From SAR324 cluster bacterium (GTDB lineage: Bacteria; SAR324; JACQKK01), in the NCBI GenBank assembly GCA_022572825.1, contig JACZVE010000227.1, positions 1 to 5,705 on the forward strand: a stretch of 5,705 nucleotides of DNA, written 5' to 3'. Of the stretch, positions 1 to 5,599 are shown one piece after another. The notes beneath the pieces are model-generated. The model worked only from the letters and a program-made list of their open reading frames with translations. It was not told the origin of the DNA and did not search any database. The position numbers and the translations under genes are program-made. Within the stretch, counting starts at the first letter, position 1, and each line of letters begins with the position of its first letter.

Positions 1-24
1 AGGGTGGGGCGGCGGTTCGAATAA

Positions 25-114
25 CCTCACCCCCGCCGGCTGTCGGGCGCCGCTTGCGACTCGCGCGACGCCTCCCCCCTCTCCATGAAATGGAGGGGGG
101 CTGGGGGGTGAGGC
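25..114. repeat. Palindromic REP-like intergenic repeat downstream of oppC
   Basis: The outer arms CCTCACCCCC (25-34) and GGGGGTGAGG (104-113) are exact reverse complements. Inside lies a hairpin in which CCCCTCTCCAT pairs with ATGGAGGGGG around a GAA loop (about 76-100), roughly 11 bp with one G-T wobble. It starts one base after the oppC stop codon. C-rich repeats beginning CCTCACCCCC are common between genes in many beta- and gammaproteobacteria, which is general knowledge and not checked here. A second copy, split in two, lies between oppB and oppA (2061-2089 plus 3503-3517). The hairpin could protect or end the opp transcript, but it has no T-tract, so I do not call it an intrinsic terminator. 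Confidence 0.75.
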
Positions 115-1086
115 TCAATCGGCAAGCCTGGGGTCCAGCGCATCGCGCAGGCCGTCGCCGAGGAAGTTGAAGGCCAGCACCGTCGCGGTCAGCGCCAGCA
201 CCGGCCACAGGATGACGTGGGGGTAGGCGCGCATCGCCTGGTAACCCTCGTTGATCATCGCCCCCCAACTGGGCATGGGGGGGTTGACGCCCAAGCCGAT
301 GAAGCTGAGAAAGGCCTCGGTGAGTATGTACGCGGGGATCGTGGCGGACTCCAGCACGATACAGGGCCCGAGCAGATTGGGCAGCATATGGCGCAGCATC
401 AGCCGCTGGTTGCTGATGCCCAGCGCAAGGGCGCTTTGCACGTAGTCCCTGCCCTTGATGGCCAGCGTTTCGCCGCGCGCCACGCGGGCCATCTGCAGCC
501 AGGAAGTGAGGCCGATACCGACGAAGATGAACAGCATGCCGCCCAAAGCGTCGTCCCAGGCATAGAGCAGCGCCTTGAGACCGGTGAACTGCTCCGGTTG
601 CCCGGCGCGGAAGTAGACCATGATCAAGATGATGACCACCAGGGTCGGCAGGGCGTAGAGGACGTCCACGGCCCGCATCATCAAGGCGTCCCAGCGGCCG
701 CCGACATGCCCCGCCGTGACGCCGTAGGCCACCCCTATCGCGAAGCTGAGCAGCGCCCCCATCATGGCCACGGACAGGGATACCCGCGCGCCGTAGATGA
801 GTCGGCTCAGGATATCGCGGCCCATGAAATCGGCGCCCAGCACGAACCCCTCGCCGGGCCGCTCGTAGGCTGCCAGCAGGTCGTCCGTCGCGTAGTGCGC
901 GGGTGCCACAAGCGGTGCGAACAGGGTCGCGGCGGCCAGCGCGAGCAGGAACAGCAAGCTCACCAGGGCCAGCCGGTTGCGGGCAAAGCGGCGCGCGCCG
1001 GGCCACAGGCGGTCTTCGCCCGCGGCAGGCAGGGTGCGGCCCAGTGAGCCGCCTGGCGAAGTTTGCACGTGCCGGTTCATCGCCAT
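115..1086 (-). CDS. oppC: Oligopeptide ABC transporter permease OppC
   Basis: Inner-membrane permease subunit that, with OppB, forms the channel of a peptide importer. The 323-residue product is close to the usual OppC length of about 300. It has a cytoplasmic N-terminus, a first membrane segment near residues 38-60, and the OppC-type stretch LGADFMGRDILSRLIYGAR at 83-101. The ATPase-contacting EAA loop is at about 218-237 (ALALGI, then RHMLPN), and the C-terminal signature EAFLSFIGLGVNPPMPSWG at 257-275. An insert around residues 158-185 before the fourth helix is typical of OppC as opposed to DppC. An upstream in-frame ATG at 1141-1143 would overlap oppB by 47 bp. I chose the ATG at 1084-1086 because AGGA lies 8 nt before it. 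It follows oppB by 10 bp, so translational coupling is likely. OppC is favoured over DppC by the partner genes, but substrate range cannot be read from the permease. Confidence 0.93.
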   Translation of the reverse strand: MAMNRHVQTSPGGSLGRTLPAAGEDRLWPGARRFARNRLALVSLLFLLALAAATLFAPLVAPAHYATDDLLAAYERPGEGFVLGADFMGRDILSRLIYGARVSLSVAMMGALLSFAIGVAYGVTAGHVGGRWDALMMRAVDVLYALPTLVVIILIMVYFRAGQPEQFTGLKALLYAWDDALGGMLFIFVGIGLTSWLQMARVARGETLAIKGRDYVQSALALGISNQRLMLRHMLPNLLGPCIVLESATIPAYILTEAFLSFIGLGVNPPMPSWGAMINEGYQAMRAYPHVILWPVLALTATVLAFNFLGDGLRDALDPRLAD

Positions 1087-1094
1087 CGTCTCGG

Positions 1095-1098
1095 TCCT
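1095..1098 (-). promoter_or_regulatory. Ribosome binding site of oppC, overlapping the oppB stop codon
   Basis: AGGA on the minus strand lies 8 nt before the ATG at 1086 and shares bases with the TAG stop of oppB (1097-1099). This supports the shorter oppC start and suggests coupled translation of the two permeases. Confidence 0.7.
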
Positions 1099-2014
1099 AT
1101 TCCAGCCGGATGCGCGGGTCGATCCATGAATATAGAACGTCAACCACCATGTTCACGAGGATGACCGTTGCCCCGAACAGCAGCGAAGTGCCCATGATGA
1201 CCGGGTAATCGCGGTTGCCGATGCTGGTGATGTAGTAGCGGCCCAAACCCGGTACCGCGAAGAAATACTCCACGATAAACGTCCCGGTCACCACGGCGGC
1301 GAACAGCGGGCCCAGCAGGCTCACCACCGGAATCAGGGCATTGCGCAGGGCATGCACCCAAACCACCGCCCACTCGGTCAGCCCCTTGGCGCGGGCGGTG
1401 CGGATGTAATCCTCGCGGATCACCTGGAGCATGCTGGAGCGGGTCAGCCGCGCGATCAGCGCCGCCATGCCCAGCCCTAGCGCCAGCGCCGGCAGAACGC
1501 GATGGGCAGGGGTGTCGAAGCGGGCGATGGGAAACCACTGCAGATAAAGCCCGAAGATGAGGATCAGCAGCGGCGACAAGGCAATGGGCGGCACGCTGCG
1601 GCCGAGCACGGCGAGCAAGGTGGCGAAAACGTCCACGGGCGAGTTGTGATAATAGGCCGCCAGCACCCCCAGCGGAATGCCCGCGGCGACGGCAAGCAGC
1701 AGCGCCCACAGGCCCAGCTCGGCCGAGACAGGCAGATGGCGCAGGATCAACGCCATCACCGAATCGGTGCGGGAGGTGTAAGAGGGGCCGAAATCCCCCC
1801 GCAGGGCACCCCACAGAAAGTCCAGATACTGCCGCCCGAGCGGTTGGTCCAGGCCGTAATAGGCTTCCAGATTGCGCATGATCTCGGGCGGCAACGTTTT
1901 CTCCCGGTCGAAGGGCCCGCCAGGCAGCGCCCGGACGAGAAAAAAGATCAGGGTGGCCAATACGAACAGCGCCACCCCCATGTGGATCAGGCGGCGAAAG
2001 AGATAGGGCACCAT
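1097..2014 (-). CDS. oppB: Oligopeptide ABC transporter permease OppB
   Basis: Inner-membrane permease that pairs with OppC. The 305 residues match the usual OppB length (about 306 in E. coli). The N-terminal helix (about 9-28) is followed by RALPGGPF at 28-35, a characteristic OppB motif. Further membrane segments lie near 98-121, 130-157, 172-192, 226-250 and 274-296. The EAA loop that docks on the ATPase is at about 206-230 (TARAKGLTEWAVV followed by HALRNALIP). The protein ends in YSWIDPRIRLE, the usual OppB-type C-terminus. The ATG at 2012-2014 is the only ATG close to the start of homology. Its leader has a weak GGA about 10 nt upstream and a better AGGA further away, so initiation may be modest. 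The gene should be co-transcribed with oppA, but the inserted block now separates them. Confidence 0.94.
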   Translation of the reverse strand: MVPYLFRRLIHMGVALFVLATLIFFLVRALPGGPFDREKTLPPEIMRNLEAYYGLDQPLGRQYLDFLWGALRGDFGPSYTSRTDSVMALILRHLPVSAELGLWALLLAVAAGIPLGVLAAYYHNSPVDVFATLLAVLGRSVPPIALSPLLILIFGLYLQWFPIARFDTPAHRVLPALALGLGMAALIARLTRSSMLQVIREDYIRTARAKGLTEWAVVWVHALRNALIPVVSLLGPLFAAVVTGTFIVEYFFAVPGLGRYYITSIGNRDYPVIMGTSLLFGATVILVNMVVDVLYSWIDPRIRLE

Positions 2015-2060
2015 GGTACGCGATCCGTTCCTATTGCTTTGTTACTTATGCCCGCAGGAG

Positions 2061-2089
2061 GCCTCACCCCCCGCCCCTCTCCACCATTT
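2061..2089. repeat. Left half of a split REP-like repeat
   Basis: GCCTCACCCCCC at 2061-2072, followed by GCCCCTCTCCACCATTT, matches one arm of the repeat after oppC (reverse complement of about 88-114). The similarity stops abruptly at 2089/2090, where AT-rich sequence begins. The other half resumes at 3503. The final ATTT (2086-2089) is repeated at 3503-3506. Confidence 0.75.
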
Positions 2090-2146
2090 AGCGGCGCGAA
2101 GAAAATTAAACTGTAAGATCAGTAAGCTAGCTGAAATTTCTCAAGT

Positions 2147-2193
2147 AGCCCACATTTCCCGGACAGATAACGAAATTTCTGGTCCGATCCAAT
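2147..2193. repeat. Left inverted-repeat region of the inserted element
   Basis: Two blocks, AGCCCACATTTCCC (2147-2160) and GGTCCGATCCAAT (2181-2193), recur in the same order in the reverse complement of the right end (3500-3487 and 3457-3443). The spacer is 20 nt here and 29 nt on the right. Either match alone could occur by chance; the collinear pair is more persuasive. Confidence 0.5.
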
Positions 2194-2254
2194 CATTCCG
2201 TATATAATAACAGCAAGTTAAAGGGAGGAAACGTATAGTTGATCGGAGTACCCA

Positions 2255-2613
2255 ATGGGTGAGGGACGCAGGGAAGCGTTGCGGGTCGATTTTGACCGTT
2301 CGGTGAAGGTCGAATTCCATGGAGCCAACGTCACGTCGGATGCGGGGTTGCTCCCTTTCGGGAGCTGGATGAGGCGTTGGGTTTGACCGACAGGGTGGCC
2401 GAACTTCTTGTGGCCACGCGCAGCGGTCTGAACACACAACACACCCTGTACGGTCAGTTCAGGCAATCGGTCTACAGCCGCCTGGCGGGCTATGATGACA
2501 CGAATGATGCCGAGCAGTTGTGCAAAGATCCGGCGATCAGGCAAGTAGTCGGCAAGCGTGCCAAGGAACACAAAGCAGCCTCGACCAGTCAAATGGGCCG
2601 ATTCACCGACTGA
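2255..2613 (+). pseudogene. IS1380-family transposase, 5' fragment with frameshift
   Basis: Read from the ATG at 2255, the frame gives an N-terminus typical of IS1380-family DDE transposases: VDFDRSVKVEFHGANVTSDA, then GLLPF. A shift at about 2359 continues as RELDEALGLTDRV, then RQSVYSRLAGYDDTNDAEQL and ASTSQMGRF near the end. Without the shift, translation stops at 2384-2386. After the shift the frame stops at 2611-2613, only about 119 residues in, where full-length members run beyond 400. The DDE catalytic core is therefore absent. CGGAG at 2244-2248 is a plausible ribosome binding site, and a perfect TATAAT lies at 2203-2208 without a good -35 partner. The family call rests on remembered family motifs; the gene cannot make an active transposase. 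Confidence 0.85.
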
Positions 2614-2903
2614 TTCAGCCGGTGCCGGTGTGACGGCCCAGCCTGTCAGTGAACAAATTGCCGGGTTCGAGATCGAGAGGGAAATTGACTCCAGGCCGCA
2701 TTGCTGCGTCATCATATCCTGAAAACGGGCTCAAATCCTCTCTCGGAGCAAAAAATAAGGGGCGAAAGACCGGATTGATGTGGATTCTGCGTTCAAATTT
2801 GTGGTATCGAAGGTTCGAGCAGTCGTTTGGGCCGTATTGACGGCTCCATCTGGGAAATGTCGGTTCAAGGTAATTAATTCACTATCGGAGGAGAGGTATA
2901 TAG
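2614..2903. other. AT-rich stretch without recognisable gene; possible element remnants
   Basis: No convincing coding frame was seen on either strand. Two sites resemble right ends of the surrounding element. GAAAACGGGCTCAA at 2721-2734 shares ACGGGCTCAA with the right end at 3494-3503. TCTGGGAAATGTCGG at 2849-2863 is the reverse complement, 13 of 15 matching, of 2149-2163. The stretch ends with the ribosome binding site GGAGGAGAGG (2887-2896) of the next gene. Confidence 0.5.
2887..2896 (+). promoter_or_regulatory. Strong ribosome binding site of the small membrane-protein gene
   Basis: GGAGGAGAGG ends 7 nt before the ATG at 2904. Its strength, inside an otherwise decayed block, argues that the gene is still translated. 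Confidence 0.75.
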
Positions 2904-3254
2904 ATGAATTGGGAGAAAATTAAACTGGGTTTGTGGGGTGCTGTTGGTGGTGCAATTGTATTGGCCATCATCGGCTTCACTTTGGGTGGATGGGTTACGG
3001 GTGGTACTGCCCAGAAAACGGCTGAGGAAACGGCTGAAAATGCCGTCCTTGACCGCTTGGCACCGATTTGTGTCGAGCAGTTTAACCAGGATTCGGAGAA
3101 AGATCAGAAGTTGACAGCAATGAAAGAAGGGAATTCCTGGGAGAGAGGTGGCTATATAGAAAAACAGGGTTGGGCGACAATGCCTGGCGAAAAGAATCCC
3201 GACAGCAGGGTTGCTGAAAGGTGTGGTAATATGCTTATGAAAATCGGTCAGTAG
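2904..3254 (+). CDS. Small single-pass membrane protein, function unknown
   Basis: The 116-residue product has a short basic N-terminus (MNWEKIK) and one glycine-rich hydrophobic segment (about 8-32, with GAVGGA and GFTLGGW). A small polar domain of about 80 residues follows. It contains two cysteines (56 in APICVEQF, 107 in ERCGNM) that could form a disulfide if the domain is periplasmic. The segment SWERGGYIEKQGWATMPG (79-95) looks like a conserved core. I recall similar uncharacterised proteins with this architecture in many proteobacteria, but know no function. Start choice is firm: GGAGGAGAGG lies just upstream of the ATG. The gene is intact, AT-richer than the opp genes, opposite to them in strand, and lies wholly inside the inserted block, so it probably arrived with it. 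No clear promoter was seen; read-through from the transposase promoter is possible. Confidence 0.8.
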   Translation: MNWEKIKLGLWGAVGGAIVLAIIGFTLGGWVTGGTAQKTAEETAENAVLDRLAPICVEQFNQDSEKDQKLTAMKEGNSWERGGYIEKQGWATMPGEKNPDSRVAERCGNMLMKIGQ

Positions 3255-3502
3255 ACATCCTTTGTGCCCCACTTCTGCGGACCGGTATCAATTGATCCAC
3301 TTCTTTTTGATATTATGTGGATTGACGATAATATTCCGCTCTCTTGGGAAACCTCGGATATCACAAGTTTGACCTGGGCATCGGCATGACCATGCTTGAC
3401 CGCCTCGATGACATGACCCCCATAAATCGATCCGGTTTTTATATTGGATTTCGGACCGGATCATCTATGGAGGGCGGTAATTGCCGGGGAAATACGGGCT
3501 CA
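3255..3502. other. AT-rich right part of the inserted block, no confident gene
   Basis: No gene can be called. The minus strand is open without an ATG from 3460 to 3248 and includes the protein-like run GHVIEAVKHGHADAQVKLVI, which I do not recognise; it may be a fragment of a lost gene or chance. A perfect 8-bp inverted repeat, GATCCGGT (3429-3436) and ACCGGATC (3455-3462), flanks an 18-nt loop. The stretch ends in the right inverted-repeat region of the element. Confidence 0.4.
3443..3500. repeat. Right inverted-repeat region of the inserted element
   Basis: The reverse complement reads AGCCCGTATTTCCC (3500-3487), then GGTCCGAAATCCAAT (3457-3443). These match the left blocks at 2147-2160 (12 of 14) and 2181-2193 (identical apart from a 2-nt indel), in the same order. 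The end lies 2 bp from the edge of the split host repeat. Confidence 0.5.
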
Positions 3503-3517
3503 ATTTCATGGAGAGGG
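3503..3517. repeat. Right half of the split REP-like repeat
   Basis: ATTTCATGGAGAGGG is identical to the reverse complement of the central hairpin of the repeat after oppC (about 77-91). Joined to 2061-2085 it completes that repeat in the same orientation. It marks the right edge of the insertion; GC-rich host sequence follows. Confidence 0.75.
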
Positions 3518-3557
3518 AAGCGCGCTCGTGGGCTTTTCCGTCAACGGGGTTGGGCGG

Positions 3558-3586
3558 CGCTCCCTGCGGGCGGGAGTGTCGCTCCC
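3558..3586 (-). terminator. GC-rich hairpin downstream of oppA, possible terminator or transcript stabiliser
   Basis: CGCTCCC (3558-3564) can pair with GGGAGTG (3572-3578), and the GGGAG can alternatively pair with CTCCC at 3582-3586. The structure starts about 24 bp after the oppA stop. There is no T-tract, so intrinsic termination is uncertain. It may instead stabilise the 3' end of an oppA message, as intercistronic hairpins do in many binding-protein operons. Confidence 0.25.
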
Positions 3587-3609
3587 CGCGCCAGGGCGGA
3601 ACGGCGGGA

Positions 3610-5220
3610 TCATTCGACGAAGTGCCAGTCGCGGATGTGATTTCCCCCCAGCGGCGCGAGCTTCATGTTCAGATAGGGCTTCGTGAGCGTGACGGAGGTG
3701 TAGAAATAAATGGGCGCAATCACCGCCTCCTCCTCGTTGAGGATCTCCTCGGCGCGCCGGTAGAGCCGCTTTCGCTCGGCGGGGTCCTGCGCCACCTGCG
3801 CCCGTTCGGTCACGCGGGCGAACTCCGCATTGTTCCAGTGCACGCGGTTGGTGGATTTGGTGGGGTGAAACACCTCCATCAGCCAGTTGTTGGCGTCGGG
3901 GTAGTCCGCGCACCAGCCTGCCCGGAAAATGTGGGGTCCGTTCCTGCGCCGGGTCGTGCTGAGGAACACTTTCCACTCCTGGTTTTCCACCCTCACCCGC
4001 ACGTTGAGCTCCCGCCGCCACATCTGCTGGATGGCCTGGGCGATGCGGGCGTGGCTTTCAGAGGTGTTATACATCATCACCACCGGGGGGAAGCCTTCGC
4101 CCCCCGGGTAGCCGGCTTTCGCCAACCAGGCGCGGGCTTGCTCGCCGTCGTAGCCAATGCCCACGCCCGCTTCCGGGGGCACCGACCCGAACACCGGCGG
4201 CCGCGTGAAGGTGGTGGCGGGCTGCTGCTCCCCGAGCACGATCTTATCGATCAACAGCTGCCGGTTGATGGCGGCGGAAAATGCCTTGCGCACCCGCGCA
4301 TCGTCCATGGGCGGGCGCGCGGTGTTGAAGGCGTAATAGTAGGTGCACAGGCGGGGGGCGATGGTCAGCTGGCGGCCCAGCACGCTATCGGTCTTGAGGC
4401 GGGGAATGTCGGGAGAGGGCACGGGGAGATAGCCTCCACCCATCATATCCAGCTCCCCGTTCTCGTACATGGCCAGGCCGGTGGAGCTCTCCGGGATGAT
4501 CAGGTAGTGAACCTCGGGGATGCGTACCCCGCCGGCCCCATAATAGGCAGGGTTTCGCCGCAGGACCAGCTTGTTGCCGCGCTGCCAGGAGACGAGCCGG
4601 TAGGGGCCGTTGCTGACCATGTGTTCGGGCTCGCTCCAGCGCTCCCGGTGCGCCTCGATGGCGTGGCGGGGCAACGGGCGAAGCGTCCACATGCCCGCCA
4701 CCGCCGGAAAGTAGGCGGCGGGATGCGCCAGCGTGAAGCGCACCGTACGATCGTCGAGCGCCTTGACGCCGACCTTGCCGGGGTCCTTGATCTTGCCCGT
4801 GTTGATGGCTTCCGCGTTGCGGATGCCATACAGCATGTAGGCATAGGGTGAGGCCGTGGCCGGGTCGATGTTGCGGCGCGCCGCCCAGACGATGTCATGG
4901 GCCGTGACTGGCCGGCCGTCGCTCCAGACCGCTTTTCGCATGTGGAAGGTGTAGCTCAGCCCGTCCCCGCTGGCCTCCCAGTGGGTCGCCAGCTCGGGCA
5001 CCACCTCGGAGGTGTCGTCGTCGAAGTCCGTCAGCCCCAGGAAGAGCTGCTCGATGACCTCGATGGACGAGCTGTCCTCGGCAAGCCCCGGGTCCAGCGT
5101 GGGAATCTCCCCCATCATGGGCAGGCGCAGCACCCTGCGCTCCGCCCTGACCGGCTCGGCGGCGAGCGCCAGCACCAGCCCGCAGAGGGCGGCAATCGTG
5201 ATTATCGTGCGCAAACCCAT
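3610..5220 (-). CDS. oppA: Periplasmic oligopeptide-binding protein OppA
   Basis: Solute-binding protein of the SBP_bac_5 family; it captures peptides in the periplasm and delivers them to OppBC. The 536 residues are close to E. coli OppA (543). A classical signal peptide, hydrophobic through residue 21 and ending PVRA, predicts cleavage after about residue 26. The family core is clear: SYTFHMRKAVWSDGRPVTAHD at about 89-109, IDPATASPYAYML at 118-130, and NGPYRLVSWQRGNKLVLRRNP at about 204-224. Near 430-440 it has RAGWCADYP. In E. coli OppA the WCAD aspartate binds the peptide alpha-amino group, so peptide binding is favoured over nickel, haem or sugar ligands. The ATG at 5218-5220 has AAGGGA 7 nt upstream. 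It is first in the transporter operon and intact. The gap to oppB is 1.6 kb because of the insertion. Exact peptide preference (general, murein tripeptide, dipeptide) cannot be told. Confidence 0.93.
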   Translation of the reverse strand: MGLRTIITIAALCGLVLALAAEPVRAERRVLRLPMMGEIPTLDPGLAEDSSSIEVIEQLFLGLTDFDDDTSEVVPELATHWEASGDGLSYTFHMRKAVWSDGRPVTAHDIVWAARRNIDPATASPYAYMLYGIRNAEAINTGKIKDPGKVGVKALDDRTVRFTLAHPAAYFPAVAGMWTLRPLPRHAIEAHRERWSEPEHMVSNGPYRLVSWQRGNKLVLRRNPAYYGAGGVRIPEVHYLIIPESSTGLAMYENGELDMMGGGYLPVPSPDIPRLKTDSVLGRQLTIAPRLCTYYYAFNTARPPMDDARVRKAFSAAINRQLLIDKIVLGEQQPATTFTRPPVFGSVPPEAGVGIGYDGEQARAWLAKAGYPGGEGFPPVVMMYNTSESHARIAQAIQQMWRRELNVRVRVENQEWKVFLSTTRRRNGPHIFRAGWCADYPDANNWLMEVFHPTKSTNRVHWNNAEFARVTERAQVAQDPAERKRLYRRAEEILNEEEAVIAPIYFYTSVTLTKPYLNMKLAPLGGNHIRDWHFVE

Positions 5221-5599
5221 GGCAAATTCCCTTCACGAGCGCCGGCCGGGGCGCCGTGCCGGCTCGCAGCAAGCGGTAGGGCAGAACGGCGCAAAGGAGC
5301 GGACACGGGATCGTCGCGGCGCATCGCCTTATGATAACCGCAATCGTTGCCGCTGAAAACCGCCCCCTCCGGAGCCGTGGCCAGGGGCGTAACCGATCAT
5401 TGAACCTCGCGTCAGGTATTTCCGGCGCGACGCGCAAGCGGCGGCTCGGTGCCGCGGAGAACGGGCGCACCGCGCCGGAGGCGGGGGCTGGCCGTAATTC
5501 GCACGCCGCGCTCCCGCTCGTGGACCTTGCTCTCCTTACTTCACGAGCGGTATGCTGGACTCGTCAATCCGGTTCGTTCTCTAATTTGGAGTGGATTGT
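5221..5599. other. Divergent intergenic region between oppA and a lipoprotein-like gene
   Basis: No gene is supported in these 379 bp. The region holds the oppA ribosome binding site (AAGGGA, 5228-5233), a GC-rich inverted repeat GCCGGC at 5241-5246 and 5258-5263 that could fold in the oppA leader, and a plausible oppA promoter (5331-5359). From about 5540 the sequence becomes AT-richer toward the plus-strand gene. A weak promoter for that gene might be TTGCTC (5527-5532) and TATGCT (5551-5556), 18 bp apart. Confidence 0.5.
5331..5359 (-). promoter_or_regulatory. Candidate sigma-70 promoter of oppA
   Basis: On the minus strand, TTTTCA (5359-5354, 4 of 6 to consensus) and TATCAT (5336-5331, 5 of 6) are separated by exactly 17 bp. 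Transcription would start near 5324, leaving a leader of about 100 nt before the oppA ATG. No operator was recognised. Confidence 0.45.

Larger units (their letters stand above)
2090..3502. mobile_element. Inserted block splitting the opp operon: decayed IS1380-type element with a possible passenger gene
   Basis: Seen directly: base composition changes at both edges. The flanks are the two halves of a repeat present intact at 25-114, and the 4-bp ATTT is duplicated at the edges (2086-2089 and 3503-3506). Imperfect inverted repeats lie near both ends: AGCCCACATTTCCC at 2147-2160 against the reverse complement of 3487-3500 (12 of 14), plus a second pair further in. The block holds a transposase fragment and a small membrane-protein gene. 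IS1380-family elements are normally about 1.5-2 kb with 4-5 bp target duplications (family knowledge). Inference: an internally deleted or composite IS1380-type element. One difficulty is that the left inverted repeat starts 57 bp inside the left edge while the right one starts 2 bp inside, so the true transposon ends and the insertion edges do not coincide on the left. Confidence 0.7.

Noticed and set aside
1..24. End or start of a further transporter gene, such as an ATPase
   Set aside because: Too short to show any coding sign or family motif.
71..103. Intrinsic terminator after oppC
   Set aside because: The hairpin is strong but no T-tract follows on the minus strand, and the same sequence recurs as a dispersed repeat.
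217..1047. Plus-strand open frame of 276 codons opposite oppC
   Set aside because: Low-complexity product rich in Gln, Gly, His and Arg without family features; oppC on the other strand is clear.
1502..2116. Plus-strand open frame opposite oppB
   Set aside because: Same reason: a charged, Gln-rich shadow translation of the oppB region.
2115..2148. TTGAGA on the minus strand as the -35 of an outward promoter for oppB
   Set aside because: TTGAGA (2143-2138) is near consensus, but the hexamer 17 bp on (TGATCT) is a poor -10, and no alternative spacing is better.
2218..2715. Minus-strand open frame of 165 codons opposite the transposase fragment
   Set aside because: The plus strand carries recognisable IS1380 transposase motifs; the antisense product has none.
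2649..2840. Short plus-strand open frame after the transposase fragment
   Set aside because: No ribosome binding site, no recognisable motif, and it lies in apparent element remnants.
3481..4851. Very long plus-strand open frame (456 codons) opposite oppA
   Set aside because: It is the shadow of a GC-rich gene: composition is dominated by Gly, Ala, Val, His and Arg, no family is recognisable, and the minus strand encodes an unmistakable OppA.
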